Notes: a model not told the origin generated them from the sequence alone. A DNA stretch of 64,000 nt from Robiginitalea myxolifaciens (GCF_900115205.1 NZ_FOYQ01000001.1:62001-126000); one strand, 5' to 3'; positions 54,652 through 63,755 are shown, counted from the first letter of the stretch. Translations and numbers: made by a program.

Positions 54652-55275
54652 ATGTACATCCCGGATAAATATCGCGAGGCGGACCGAGAAGAAATTTTTG
54701 AATTTGTACGCGCCCATGCATTCGGCTTACTCATAAGTGCTCCAGGTACCGATTCAGGCCAAACTCCACTGGCTACACACCTGCCGCTAGATATTTTAAA
54801 GCGACCCGACGGCTCCTGGGTACTTGAAGGCCACCTGGCTCGAGCCAATCCACAAAGCAAGGCTATTGCGGACGGAACATCTGTCCTTTGTGTCTTCTCC
54901 GGACCACATGCCTACGTCTCTTCCTCCTGGTACCAGGAAGAAGAAGTGCCAACATGGAATTATATGGCTGTACACCTCAGCGGCCGGTATTATCGTCAAA
55001 GCGAAGATGAGCTCCGGGAATCACTGCGGCGGCTGGTTGACCATTATGAGAAAGATTCCGATCAGCCGGTTTCCCTGGATGGCTTTTCCAAGCCGGTTAT
55101 GCGCCAGATACGCGGGATATTGGGTTTTACCATTGAAATAGATACGGTAGATGCGGCTTATAAGCTTTCACAGGGACGGGAAGCAGATCATGACCGAATT
55201 CACAAAGAATTGGATAAACGCAACGGATTATCTGCCGAAGTGAGCAAACAAATGCGGCGCAATAACTCCCGCTAA
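54652..55275 (+). CDS. PaiB-like FMN-binding negative transcriptional regulator family protein
   Basis: 207 residues with the PaiB opening MYIPDKYREADREEIFEFV, central SGPHAYVSSSWY and PTWNYMAVHLSGRYY, a split-barrel FMN-binding fold. The name comes from Bacillus PaiB, which affects protease genes; DNA binding is not proven in most members. Divergent from the 2TM kinase operon, 150 bases apart. A TACCTTTA box lies at 54637-54644. Confidence 0.92.
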   Translation: MYIPDKYREADREEIFEFVRAHAFGLLISAPGTDSGQTPLATHLPLDILKRPDGSWVLEGHLARANPQSKAIADGTSVLCVFSGPHAYVSSSWYQEEEVPTWNYMAVHLSGRYYRQSEDELRESLRRLVDHYEKDSDQPVSLDGFSKPVMRQIRGILGFTIEIDTVDAAYKLSQGREADHDRIHKELDKRNGLSAEVSKQMRRNNSR

Positions 55276-55320
55276 GCTTCAACAGAAATAACCTATCTTT
55301 AAGTTGTAAACCCTAAGATC

Positions 55321-55689
55321 ATGCTCAACAGTAAATTCTGGCAGGGATTCTTTGCCCTGGGCCCAATCGTCGGCTTTATCCTGTTCTTTATTGGATACTT
55401 CCTTGCAATCCTAACCTTTGTGGGTAACATTCAGGAAATAGAAAATAGCGGAGAGCCGCCCATGGCCATCTTTGGGGGGATCGGTATTATCCTGATTGCG
55501 GCGCTTCTTCTGGCTTTAGTTTCCCTAGGAAGTCTGGTGTTCTATATCGTACATGCAACGCAAAACCCCAACTTGAAGCAGAACAACCTCCTGTTGGTCT
55601 GGATTCTGCTCTTCATTTTTGCCAGTGGGATTGGCCAACTCATTTATTGGATCGTGGAAATCCTGGGAAAAAAGAATTCGTCTGAATAG
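55321..55689 (+). CDS. Hypothetical small membrane protein
   Basis: 122 residues with three clear membrane helices (FFALGPIVGFILFFIGYFLAI, GGIGIILIAALLLALVSLG, NLLLVWILLFIFASGIGQLI). No family recognised; similar small proteins occur in many flavobacteria. A TATCTTTA box at 55294-55301 probably serves as its promoter. Confidence 0.72.
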   Translation: MLNSKFWQGFFALGPIVGFILFFIGYFLAILTFVGNIQEIENSGEPPMAIFGGIGIILIAALLLALVSLGSLVFYIVHATQNPNLKQNNLLLVWILLFIFASGIGQLIYWIVEILGKKNSSE

Positions 55690-55720
55690 TTATTTCCATT
55701 TTTCAGCTTAAAATCACCGA

Positions 55721-56656
55721 ATGGCCACCCGCAGATCTTTTATCGCCAAAAGCACGCAGGGCCTTTTTGCGCTTTGCCTGCCAAAAACAGTTCTGGACTT
55801 CTCCATGAATATCGAAAACCCGAAACTTTCGCTGGCACAATGGTCCTTGCACCGGGCATTGCAAAAGGGTGAATTAAAAGCCCATGATTTTCCCAAAGTC
55901 TCGCTGGAGGATTTCGGCATTCCCGCCGTGGAATATGTGAATCAGTTTTACATGAATAAAGCCAGGGATACCGCCTATTGGAAATCCCTTGCCGCCGGAA
56001 CTCGCGATATGGGGGTTACCAACGTGCTGATCATGGTCGATTCGGAAGGGGATCTGGGAGATCCCAAAAATAATAAACGTATGGCTGCGGTGGACAATCA
56101 TATGAAGTGGGTGGAAGCCGCCCGGATTCTTGGATGTCATTCAATACGGGTCAATGCATTTGGCAAGGGCAAGCCTGAACAACTCAAAGCAGCCTTAGTA
56201 GACGGATTAGGCGAGCTCGCGGCGCGGGCCTGGGAGCAAGGCATCTATGTGCTGATCGAAAACCACGGCCTGCATACCTCTGATGCCCGGTTCATGGTCG
56301 ATATTATTACCGAAGTAGACCATCCCGGATTGGGGACCCTTCCCGATTTTGGGAACTGGTGTCTGAATAAGGAATGGGGAAGTACCATGGGCGCAGCCTG
56401 TACGGAAAACTATGGGCCCGTAAGCGGCCTTAAAGATTTCCTGCCTTTTGCTCAGGGGGTTAGCGCTAAGACCTATGCGTTTGATGCTGAAGGCAACGAA
56501 ACCATATTACCCTACAAGGAATTGCTTTCACTCGTTAAAGCCAGTGGCTTCGATGGGCACATCGGTATTGAATATGAGGGCTCTGAATTGTCTGAAGCAG
56601 CAGGAATCCGCGCTACCCGGGACCTGGTAACCCGTGTCTGGGCCGATTTAGACTAA
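55721..56656 (+). CDS. Sugar phosphate isomerase/epimerase-like TIM barrel, exported
   Basis: 311 residues. The N-terminus MATRRSFIAKSTQGLFALCLP carries a twin-arginine (RRSFIAK), so export by Tat in folded form is likely. The TIM barrel shows AVEYVNQFY, VLIMVDSEGDLG, VLIENHGLHTS, LGTLPDFGNWC and IGIEYEGSE, with metal-ligand positions at Glu, Asp and Glu as in AP-endonuclease-2-fold isomerases. Related in fold, not closely in sequence, to the gene at 29100. Substrate unknown. Confidence 0.87.
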   Translation: MATRRSFIAKSTQGLFALCLPKTVLDFSMNIENPKLSLAQWSLHRALQKGELKAHDFPKVSLEDFGIPAVEYVNQFYMNKARDTAYWKSLAAGTRDMGVTNVLIMVDSEGDLGDPKNNKRMAAVDNHMKWVEAARILGCHSIRVNAFGKGKPEQLKAALVDGLGELAARAWEQGIYVLIENHGLHTSDARFMVDIITEVDHPGLGTLPDFGNWCLNKEWGSTMGAACTENYGPVSGLKDFLPFAQGVSAKTYAFDAEGNETILPYKELLSLVKASGFDGHIGIEYEGSELSEAAGIRATRDLVTRVWADLD

Positions 56657-56681
56657 ATCAAACTCCTTAGGATCCTTCGCA

Positions 56682-57140
56682 ATGGAAATTGTAACCTATT
56701 CCCCTCAATATGCCCAGGCCTTCTACGACATCAATAAGGAGTGGATAGACCAGTACTTTACCATGGAACCGATCGACGAGGCCGTTTTGGGTGATCCGCA
56801 AACCCACATAATAAATCCCGGTGGTGAAATATGGGTGGCGCTTTTGGATCAAAAACCTGTTGGCGTTTGTGCGCTGATGCCGGATCATGACCAGGCCGGG
56901 GTTTACGAACTCACGAAAATGGGAATCCTGCCCGAAGCACAGGGTCATGGAATCGGCTACGCCCTGGGATTGGCAGTGCTGGATGGCGCCCGAAGACTCA
57001 AAGCCAGGAAGGTTTACCTGGAGAGCAACACCGTACTCACCCCGGCCATCCGGCTGTATCGCAAGTTGGGTTTTAAAGAGTTCAAAGGCCGGCATTCCCC
57101 CTATTCCCGCTGTAATATCCAGATGGAAATTTACCTGTAG
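56682..57140 (+). CDS. GNAT family N-acetyltransferase
   Basis: 152 residues with the acetyl-CoA binding segment GILPEAQGHGIGYALGLAVLDGAR (Q/RxxGxG/A type) and a C-terminal strand YLESNTVLTPAIRLYRKLGFKEF. Substrate unknown. It starts 25 bases after the isomerase gene. Confidence 0.9.
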   Translation: MEIVTYSPQYAQAFYDINKEWIDQYFTMEPIDEAVLGDPQTHIINPGGEIWVALLDQKPVGVCALMPDHDQAGVYELTKMGILPEAQGHGIGYALGLAVLDGARRLKARKVYLESNTVLTPAIRLYRKLGFKEFKGRHSPYSRCNIQMEIYL

Positions 57141-57259
57141 TCCGCTTCCACCTTCAATTCAATCCCGGAATTTGACAATTCAGTAGCTTCAAATTTTATG
57201 AGGACGATAAGCGGTTGATATTCGCCTTGAGAATAAATCAACAAACAAAAACTTACGTC

Positions 57260-57700
57260 ATGATTCACTTTGTCAAATTCGCCATTGTCTTTTTAATTTT
57301 CCTAAGCGCTAATGCCCAGGAACCAACCAACACAAATCCAGCGGATAGCGGGATTACCCTAACCATAGTTCTGGAAAACGTATTGAACGACCAGGGAGAC
57401 ATCCTTGCCGGTCTCCATACCCGCCAAACCTTTATGAAAGGAGCAGGAATCGATAATTACAAGGGGAAAGCAGCAACCGGAGAACATGTATTTGTTTTCG
57501 AGAACGTACAACCCGGCGATTATGCCGTCTCGGTATTGCATGATTTAAATTCCAATGAGCAAATGGATTTTGAAGTCAATGGAATGCCCAAGGAGCCTTA
57601 CGCAATGAGCGGGAACGAAATGGCCATGGGCCCGCCTGCTTTTGGGACCTGCCATTTTGAGGTAGGATCGGAAGATCTGGAACTGAGACTGCGATTCTGA
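57260..57700 (+). CDS. DUF2141 domain secreted protein
   Basis: 146 residues from ATG 57260 (MIHFVKFAIVFLIFLSANAQ, a signal peptide). The body (LTIVLENVLNDQGDILAGLH, FENVQPGDYAVSVLHDLNSNEQMDFEVNGMPKEPYAMS) matches DUF2141, a beta-sandwich with a conserved HDxNxNxxxD-type loop. Function unknown. Confidence 0.88.
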   Translation: MIHFVKFAIVFLIFLSANAQEPTNTNPADSGITLTIVLENVLNDQGDILAGLHTRQTFMKGAGIDNYKGKAATGEHVFVFENVQPGDYAVSVLHDLNSNEQMDFEVNGMPKEPYAMSGNEMAMGPPAFGTCHFEVGSEDLELRLRF

Positions 57701-57743
57701 GAGGTTTTCGGTACCACGAGACATCGAAAATTAAAAATAAGAA

Positions 57744-57785
57744 AGGGGTTTGCTCGTTACCAGAGTAAGCCCCTAATTTTTATTT
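57744..57785 (+). terminator. Terminator after the DUF2141 gene
   Basis: A 12-pair stem (57744-57755 with 57763-57774) with two G-T wobbles, 7-base loop, then AATTTTTATTTTA. Confidence 0.75.
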
Positions 57786-57792
57786 TATTGTT

Positions 57793-58278
57793 ATGAATTT
57801 TACTAGTATTTCATTGAAAAACCAGATTTTTCGAATGGCAATGATTCTACCGGCACTCGTTTTATTTGTTGCTTGTAGTAATGACGACGATTCGTTTGCG
57901 CGATTAACGGTAAACGGAACCCTGTGGACTCCCGGTAGTTCCGACTTCAACGTCGGGGATCGTTCGGATTTCGACGGAGACGTAGACGCCAGCTTTACCG
58001 GAAACGGTGGAACGGCCACCCGTATGTTCTCCTGGAACAACAATCTGAGTACTGCGGACTACAATGCCGATATCACGGCTACTACGGCTGGATCCTTCCG
58101 CATGATCGTCGAGGATTCCCAAGGTGAGATTGTTCTGGATCGCACCATTCAAGGTGGGTCGGAGCCTGATTCAATAGACGGAGTAACTTCTGCTGGTGCT
58201 TCCGGAATCTGGGTAGTAACTATTGAAGTCAACGATTTCAGCGGAGACGGAAGTTTTTCGTTAAGCGAAGGCAACTAA
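57793..58278 (+). CDS. Hypothetical lipoprotein
   Basis: 161 residues with lipobox FVAC followed by SNDDD, the Asp-rich sequence after the cysteine common in flavobacterial lipoproteins. The mature part is predicted all-beta with acidic loops (DFNVGDRSDFDGDVDASF, VNDFSGDGSFSLSEGN) that may bind calcium. No family recognised. Confidence 0.75.
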   Translation: MNFTSISLKNQIFRMAMILPALVLFVACSNDDDSFARLTVNGTLWTPGSSDFNVGDRSDFDGDVDASFTGNGGTATRMFSWNNNLSTADYNADITATTAGSFRMIVEDSQGEIVLDRTIQGGSEPDSIDGVTSAGASGIWVVTIEVNDFSGDGSFSLSEGN

Positions 58279-58329
58279 GCTCATCGGAATTTCCCGCATC
58301 TGATTGACAATCCAATACAGATAGATTAC

Positions 58330-58359
58330 AGCCCCGGCCCGAAAAGCCGGGGCTTTTTG
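58330..58359 (+). terminator. Terminator after the hypothetical lipoprotein gene
   Basis: Perfect 9-bp stem (58330-58338, AGCCCCGGC, with 58346-58354), 7-base loop, then TTTTTG. Confidence 0.9.
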
Positions 58360-58386
58360 TACCTTGACGGGCCTTATGTATTTTTG
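58356..58386 (+). promoter_or_regulatory. Bacteroidota-type promoter of oxyR
   Basis: TTTG at 58356-58359 and TATTTTTG at 58379-58386, spaced by 19 bases, a close match to the TTTG/TAnnTTTG consensus. The -33 element uses the T-tract of the preceding terminator. A GGGTCC-T-GGACCC palindrome at 58393-58405 lies at the expected transcript start and might be an operator. Confidence 0.7.
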
Positions 58387-58432
58387 AAACAGGGGTCCTG
58401 GACCCTGGCCATTTTGCCAAACTGACCAATAG

Positions 58433-59383
58433 ATGACCATTACCCAACTACAATACGTCCTTGCCGTAGCCGAGTTCAGGAATTTTACCGTTGCCGCAGA
58501 AAAGAGCTTTGTGACCCAGCCAACCTTGAGCATGCAGGTCCAAAAACTGGAGGACGAACTGGATGTACAAATTTTTGATCGCAGTAAAAAGCCGATAGGA
58601 ATTACTGACGCCGGCCAGAAAATAGTAGACCAGGCGCGAAACATCGTAAATGAAGCTTCGCGGATTCGGGATATTGTGGATCAGGAGAAGGGCTTTATCG
58701 GGGGCACCTTTACCCTGGGGATTATTCCCACCGTAATGCCTACGCTCTTACCGATGTTTCTAAAGAATTTCGTCTCACGTTATCCGAAAGTCCGGCTGGT
58801 CATCCGGGAACAAAATACAGAAGCCCTGATAGAAAATCTCAAAGAAGGTCATCTGGATGCGGCCATTGCCGCCACTCCCCTCGGCGTGGAAAGCCTTACG
58901 GAACGCCCGCTTTACTACGAGCCTTTTGTAGCCTATGTGCCTGAAGGACACCGGTTATCGGCCAAAGAGAAATTAGCTCCGGAAGACCTGGCGCTGCAGG
59001 ACATCCTCCTCCTACAGGATGGGCACTGCTTCCGGGATGGGGTAATTAACCTCTGTAAATCCGGAGATTCCGATTCGAATGAACCTTTTGAACTGGAAAG
59101 TGGAAGTTTTGAAACGCTAATCAGGCTTTCGGACGAAGGCCTGGGCATGACCCTGCTCCCTTATCTGCATACACTGGATCTCGATCCTAAACGCAAAAAA
59201 AGACTGCGGTTTTTTACAGAACCCCCTCCAGCCCGGGAGGTGAGCCTGATCTATCACCGCAAGGAGCTTAAATTCCAGATTAGCGAGGCGCTGAAGGAAG
59301 TGATCTCCGGAGTAGTGCGCGGCGCGATTCGTTTTCAGGATGTGCAAATTATCAGTCCTACCCTGAATGGCGCTAAAAAGTAA
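58433..59383 (+). CDS. oxyR: Hydrogen peroxide-sensing LysR-type regulator OxyR
   Basis: 316 residues. An N-terminal winged helix (FTVAAEKSFVTQPTLSMQVQ) is followed by a LysR substrate-type domain. The two redox cysteines lie at C199 (LLQDGHCFRDG) and C208 (INLCKSG), the same positions and spacing as in E. coli OxyR, where they form a disulphide on peroxide stress. It would activate catalase/peroxidase genes elsewhere. Has its own promoter; ends at a two-way terminator. Confidence 0.95.
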   Translation: MTITQLQYVLAVAEFRNFTVAAEKSFVTQPTLSMQVQKLEDELDVQIFDRSKKPIGITDAGQKIVDQARNIVNEASRIRDIVDQEKGFIGGTFTLGIIPTVMPTLLPMFLKNFVSRYPKVRLVIREQNTEALIENLKEGHLDAAIAATPLGVESLTERPLYYEPFVAYVPEGHRLSAKEKLAPEDLALQDILLLQDGHCFRDGVINLCKSGDSDSNEPFELESGSFETLIRLSDEGLGMTLLPYLHTLDLDPKRKKRLRFFTEPPPAREVSLIYHRKELKFQISEALKEVISGVVRGAIRFQDVQIISPTLNGAKK

Positions 59384-59407
59384 AAACCCCGCCGAAGCGA
59401 GGTTTTT
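59382..59407. terminator. Two-way terminator between oxyR and the small reverse-strand gene
   Basis: AAAAACCCCGC-CGAA-GCGAGGTTTTT, an 11-bp stem with one mismatch and A/T flanks, positioned at the ends of the two convergent genes. Confidence 0.85.
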
Positions 59408-59408
59408 G

Positions 59409-59606
59409 TTATGCTGGTAATAGTAGAATACTTTGCTGTAATTCGGGCTTATCCGTTGTAAATTGCAGTAGCCATTGGCGTAGTTCCTCGATCTCATTGG
59501 GCAGCAGCCGCTTGATCGCTTTTTTCAGCTCATGAGTAAAGAGCCGGGCATCAAAACTTACTTTTTGGAGGACTGTTTTCGAGTACTCCAACATGGATTT
59601 GGCCAT
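59409..59606 (-). CDS. Small conserved hypothetical protein
   Basis: 65 residues (MAKSMLEYSKTVLQKVSF then ELKKAIKRLLPNEIEELRQW). Helical, soluble, with a pattern I associate with short conserved flavobacterial proteins near redox regulators; no function known. Shares the terminator with oxyR. Confidence 0.75.
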   Translation of the reverse strand: MAKSMLEYSKTVLQKVSFDARLFTHELKKAIKRLLPNEIEELRQWLLQFTTDKPELQQSILLLPA

Positions 59607-59721
59607 AATTCAGAGTGTTTAGTTAGACGTTGTTCATCAAAATTAACCAAAACAGCTTCGATTTTATTGCTGTATTTTCGTTAAAAAGCGTAAAAATTAT
59701 CCCAAAGTTTCTAACAATACA

Positions 59722-61041
59722 ATGAGACAAGGCTTTGCGAGACTATTGTTTGCAGCGCTCGGTGCGATCTTACTGGGCTGCTCTCCAACTAAGAAACTGG
59801 TCCGACACCTGGAAGGGCAACTAAATGCCCCTGCTTTTGAACGCCAATTCACCGGGGTACTACTCCTGGATGCAGAAACCCGGGATACGCTGGTCGCTTA
59901 CAATGCTTCCAAACCCTTTATCCCCGCGAGCAACGTGAAGTTATTAACCCTGTATACAGGGCTGAACATGCTGCCGGATAAACTTCCTGCTTTGAAGTAC
60001 CATCAGGCAGGCGATACACTCTATATCCTGGGCACCGGATACCCGGCAACCTTGGAACCCTTTTTTAAAGATAGTACTGTCCTGAAATTTCTGGGCACCG
60101 CCAAAAAAGTAATTATTGAAAACGGAAATTTGGAAAGCGCCGCCTATGGCCCGGGTTGGGCCTGGGACGATTACCGCAGCGCTTACATGCTCCAACGCAG
60201 CGCCATGCCCATTTATGGCAACGTCAGGACCCTGTTTTGGGAAAATAATGCTGTTCAGGTTGTTCCTCCTGAGCTTCCACGGAAAGCAGGCCCTGCGGAT
60301 TACGCCATTGAACAGATCACCCCTGCCAATCTTCCCCGGAGAATTCCGGAACTGGGAGATACCCTCTATTTTCCCATATCATCAAGACCGGAGGTAGAAC
60401 GAACCCGCTGGCAGTACGCCACATCAAAATACCTGGGTAGACCTGTTTTCTGGGTGTCCAGGGACCAGGATGGCGAAGCGGATCCCGGCGGTTTAGCTAC
60501 CACAGCATATTCAATCCTTCCGGGAATTACTGCAGATACACTTTACGGACGCATGATGCAAACCAGTGACAACTTTCTGGCCGAGCAAATCATGCTGATG
60601 GCCTCCAGTACCCTGGGGGATAGCCTCAGTTTTGAAAAGGCAAAAACGTATGCCCTGGAACAATTGCTTCCCGGACTACCCCAGGAGCCTCGCTGGGTAG
60701 ACGGATCGGGATTGAGCCGGTACAACCTGATTAGTCCTGCTGCACTGGTATATCTGCTGGATCGCATGTACCAGGAGATTCCACGGGAGCGTTTATTTGG
60801 TTTACTGGCCTCCGGAAAGGCACAAGGCACTTTAGATGGAATGTACCTTGAAGACGACGCACCCTTTGTTTACGCCAAGACCGGCACCCTCAGCAACAAC
60901 CACAACCTCAGTGGTTACCTGCTAACACGCTCGGGGAAGACCGTTATCTTTTCCTTCATGAACAACCACTATCAGGAACCTACTTCTGTAGTTAAGGCCC
61001 GTATGGCGGGCTGGCTTCGCGAAGTCTATGAACGGTACTAG
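59722..61041 (+). CDS. dacB: D-alanyl-D-alanine carboxypeptidase/endopeptidase (PBP4/DacB, family S13)
   Basis: 439 residues with an export signal and cysteine (LLGCSP) suggesting a lipoprotein. The penicillin-binding motifs are complete: S70-x-x-K73 in PASNVKLL, S282-D-N284 in QTSDNFLAEQ and K386-T-G in YAKTGTLS. Trims D-Ala from peptidoglycan stems or cuts cross-links in the periplasm. A TATTTTCG box lies upstream. Confidence 0.92.
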   Translation: MRQGFARLLFAALGAILLGCSPTKKLVRHLEGQLNAPAFERQFTGVLLLDAETRDTLVAYNASKPFIPASNVKLLTLYTGLNMLPDKLPALKYHQAGDTLYILGTGYPATLEPFFKDSTVLKFLGTAKKVIIENGNLESAAYGPGWAWDDYRSAYMLQRSAMPIYGNVRTLFWENNAVQVVPPELPRKAGPADYAIEQITPANLPRRIPELGDTLYFPISSRPEVERTRWQYATSKYLGRPVFWVSRDQDGEADPGGLATTAYSILPGITADTLYGRMMQTSDNFLAEQIMLMASSTLGDSLSFEKAKTYALEQLLPGLPQEPRWVDGSGLSRYNLISPAALVYLLDRMYQEIPRERLFGLLASGKAQGTLDGMYLEDDAPFVYAKTGTLSNNHNLSGYLLTRSGKTVIFSFMNNHYQEPTSVVKARMAGWLREVYERY

Positions 61042-61059
61042 TATGCTGAAGCAGCTCCT

Positions 61060-61719
61060 TTAGATCTCAACGCTCAAAGCCCGGTTTAAATAGCGGCGGA
61101 ATGGAAGCATTTCAAAATAGGTGTCCAAAATCAGGTTCTGGAAATCGGGACTTAGGATATCTTCGCGGCTAATGGTCCGTTCAACAGCCAGGGTTTTATG
61201 CTTCAGCAAGGCCGCGTGCGGATGGTCCGGATTAAAACCCTTGGGCATCCGCTGTAAAACCTGATCCTCGTATAAGCCCCCGAACATGGCCTTAAAACTG
61301 GGGGTATCCAGGATCTCCTGCATCACTTCGCCATCGTAATCTATGGCTTCCCGCACTTTGCGCAATTTCTTGGGGCCCGGCCGCCATAACCCGCCGGCAA
61401 GCAGGCAATCCCCTACTCCAATTTGAATATAAAAATCCGCGGTTCCCGGAGCTTTATCCAGACCAGCTCCAAAATGATCCTTATATACCGGACGATCCGG
61501 GTGAAACATAAGATTGTTGTTAATGCGGTTAATCCCTTGTTTCCCCGGGGTGGGATAGTAATCGGGATCGCGCTGATCGAGGATAGCATCGAGCTCGTCC
61601 AGCCATTGGATAAAATCATTTCTGATTTTGTGGTATTCTGCGCGATGCTCGTCCATCCAGGCTTTGTGGTTATTTCGCCAAAGCCGTTCTAAAAAATCAA
61701 AAAGGGCATGAAAATTCAT
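61060..61719 (-). CDS. DUF2461 domain protein
   Basis: 219 residues starting MNFHALFDFLERLWRNNHKAW, the DUF2461 N-terminus, with GKQGINRINNNLMFHPDRPVYKDHFGAG and FYIQIGVGDCLLAGGLW in the middle. Cytoplasmic, function unknown. Its start codon lies within a terminator-like inverted repeat at 61704-61723. Convergent with dacB with only 18 bases between. Confidence 0.88.
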   Translation of the reverse strand: MNFHALFDFLERLWRNNHKAWMDEHRAEYHKIRNDFIQWLDELDAILDQRDPDYYPTPGKQGINRINNNLMFHPDRPVYKDHFGAGLDKAPGTADFYIQIGVGDCLLAGGLWRPGPKKLRKVREAIDYDGEVMQEILDTPSFKAMFGGLYEDQVLQRMPKGFNPDHPHAALLKHKTLAVERTISREDILSPDFQNLILDTYFEMLPFRRYLNRALSVEI

Positions 61720-61723
61720 GCCC
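61704..61723 (-). terminator. Start-codon-spanning inverted repeat with T-tract (terminator-like)
   Basis: GGGCATGAA-TT-TTCATGCCC on the reverse strand is a perfect 9-bp inverted repeat (8-bp stem and 4-base loop if the tight turn is relaxed) with the ATG of DUF2461 inside it, followed by TTTTTGATTTTTT. It could terminate read-through from the AIM24 gene or hide the start codon. Confidence 0.6.
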
Positions 61724-61782
61724 TGAAGATACTTAAGCTTCTGCTGATTGTAAAGTGCCGGAAACTGGCTTTTTTGCGCGGG

Positions 61783-62583
61783 TTAAAATCTGTTATCTCC
61801 GTCGATAAGATCACCCAATCCACCCAGGATACTTCCTTCTCCCTTATCCTTCCCGCCACCTTTAGGGGCTGCCGCAAGGACCCGCCCTGCCAGTCGGCTG
61901 AAGGGTAAGGATTGAATATACACGGTTCCCGGGCCTCTTAGCGTGGCGAAGAATAGACCTTCCCCACCGAATATGGTATTCTTAATTCCTCCTACAAATT
62001 CAATATCGTAATCCACGGTTTGGGAAAAGCCTACGATACATCCTGTATCTACACGCAGGACTTCTCCTGGTTGTAATGTCTTTTTGGCAAGGGTACCGCC
62101 TGCATGGACAAAGGCCATCCCATCACCTTCCAACTTCTGCATGATAAATCCTTCGCCGCCGAACAGCCCGCGTCCCAGTTTACGCGAAAACTCGATCCCG
62201 ACACGCACCCCCTTCGCAGCGCATAAAAAGGCGTCTTTCTGACAGATAAATTTCCCGTTTTTCTCACTGAGATCGATAGCCACAATCTTACCAGGATATG
62301 GCGAGGCAAAACTAACCTGTCGCTTCCCCTGGCCGACATTGTAAAAAGCGGTCATGAAAAGGCTTTCTCCTGTAAGAATTCGTTTTCCTGCTGAAAATAT
62401 CTTACCGAAGACGCCGGTATCCTGCCCGGATCCATCTCCGAAGATGGTATCCATTTTTATGTCCGGATCCATCATCATAAAACTTCCTGCCTCAGCGATC
62501 ACCCCTTCATTGGGATCCAGTTCAACAGAAACATATTGCATTTCTTCTCCGAAGATTTCATAGTCAATTTCGTGTGCGTTCAT
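61783..62583 (-). CDS. AIM24/TIGR00266 family protein
   Basis: 266 residues from ATG 62583 ([18 protein letters not shown]); the frame is open ten codons further. Glycine-rich repeats of the family: [51 protein letters not shown]. The fold resembles tryptophan RNA-binding proteins. Function unknown in bacteria. A Gly/Lys-rich tail ends the protein. 63 bases upstream of DUF2461. Confidence 0.92.
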   Translation of the reverse strand: MNAHEIDYEIFGEEMQYVSVELDPNEGVIAEAGSFMMMDPDIKMDTIFGDGSGQDTGVFGKIFSAGKRILTGESLFMTAFYNVGQGKRQVSFASPYPGKIVAIDLSEKNGKFICQKDAFLCAAKGVRVGIEFSRKLGRGLFGGEGFIMQKLEGDGMAFVHAGGTLAKKTLQPGEVLRVDTGCIVGFSQTVDYDIEFVGGIKNTIFGGEGLFFATLRGPGTVYIQSLPFSRLAGRVLAAAPKGGGKDKGEGSILGGLGDLIDGDNRF

Positions 62584-62690
62584 GTATTGAAGGTTATAAG
62601 AGAGGTTAAACAAAATCTACCTATTAGTAGTCCAAACAGGGCCGATTGTTACGAAAATAAAGCGAAAAAATTGGGAAAGAGGTTTAGCCA

Positions 62691-63071
62691 CTAATCTTCA
62701 GCTAACCACTTGATTGCCTTTTTCTTAGCCTTGAAGATTTTCATCTGATAGCCCAGTCGATTCAAGGCGGTCTGTGTAAATAATAGCTCGAGGTAGGACT
62801 GTTCATCAGGAATACTAACTGCAAGGCGGCATTTTTTGCTCATTCCCAGGGATTCTGCTGAAGTCGTAAGTCGAAATTTACTGGTAAGGTCAATGGTTCC
62901 TGCAAATGTCATCAAGACGTGGACGCGTTTCACGGCGTGCTGGGTAGCTAATTCAAAAACCTCTTTCCAGCGTTCAAGTGCCTCTTGCAGAGCTAGTTCC
63001 GGAATAACTTTAACATCGATAGTTATGTCCAGATAGTCTTGTTTGAAGTCGTGTGAAATTGTGTAAGGCAT
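62691..63071 (-). CDS. Hypothetical protein, possibly SpoIIAA/STAS-like fold
   Basis: 126 residues. Alternating strands and helices (RVHVLMTFAG, KCRLAVSIPD) and an ending FKAKKKAIKWLAED recall the SpoIIAA-like family, where the last helix has AxxWL. Weak assignment. Monocistronic. Confidence 0.65.
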   Translation of the reverse strand: MPYTISHDFKQDYLDITIDVKVIPELALQEALERWKEVFELATQHAVKRVHVLMTFAGTIDLTSKFRLTTSAESLGMSKKCRLAVSIPDEQSYLELLFTQTALNRLGYQMKIFKAKKKAIKWLAED

Positions 63072-63154
63072 CCCCTATTACCTTAAGATTCACATTAATT
63101 TAGTTAATTTTTTGAATATATGCTAATCCTTATAAGGAAACGGGTGAGAATATC

Positions 63155-63613
63155 TTAATTTTGTTTAACCTTTAAGGTCCATTCAAAATCGAAGGTACTC
63201 ACTACATCTCCGGCCTGATCCTTCCCTATCGCTTGCATCCAGACTGTTTGTCCTTCCCCGGTTTCAATAGTCCTGGAAATGGCCTGTTGTAGTTTATCCC
63301 CGTCCGGGCAAATGAAGTTTATCCGTCCGGTAGCCTTTTTAGAGAAGTTCGCTTTGTTGTTGAGGACCAGCATCGAGATCCGTTTCCCGCTCTTGCGAAT
63401 GTGGTAGATGACCAGAGCGCCTGTGGCGAATTCCGCAGCCATCCCCTGTACGGCCCAAAACATGGATTTAAAGGGATTTTGGTTCATCCAGCGATGCTTT
63501 ACTGAAGTAACAGACGTCGTTCCATCCATAGATTTCAGGCGCACCCCGCAAATCCAGGCGGAGGGTAATTTCAGCATCATAAAGGTATTGTAAGAGCGCT
63601 CAAGCTTTGCCAT
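63155..63613 (-). CDS. DUF4442 domain protein (hotdog fold)
   Basis: 152 residues: MLKLPSAWICGVRLKSMDGTT and NQNPFKSMFWAVQGMAAEFATGALV are features of DUF4442, a hotdog-fold group related to acyl-CoA thioesterases. Catalytic ability is not clear. Divergent from the DUF4870 gene. Confidence 0.85.
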   Translation of the reverse strand: MAKLERSYNTFMMLKLPSAWICGVRLKSMDGTTSVTSVKHRWMNQNPFKSMFWAVQGMAAEFATGALVIYHIRKSGKRISMLVLNNKANFSKKATGRINFICPDGDKLQQAISRTIETGEGQTVWMQAIGKDQAGDVVSTFDFEWTLKVKQN

Positions 63614-63703
63614 CTGTTGTATTCAGGGGGTTTAACGCCTCTAAGGTATCACTTTCTCAGGACATATTAATTGTTAATTATATGTTAATTTTAAGTACTA
63701 TGT

Positions 63704-63736
63704 TTTGCATAATACCTTCTTTTGGATATATATTTG
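63704..63736 (+). promoter_or_regulatory. Promoter of the DUF4870 gene
   Basis: TTTG at 63704-63707 and TATATTTG at 63729-63736 with a 21-base spacer, an almost ideal Bacteroidota promoter. The ATG follows 19 bases after the -7 box. Confidence 0.7.
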
Positions 63737-63755
63737 CATAAGAAATAACTATGCC

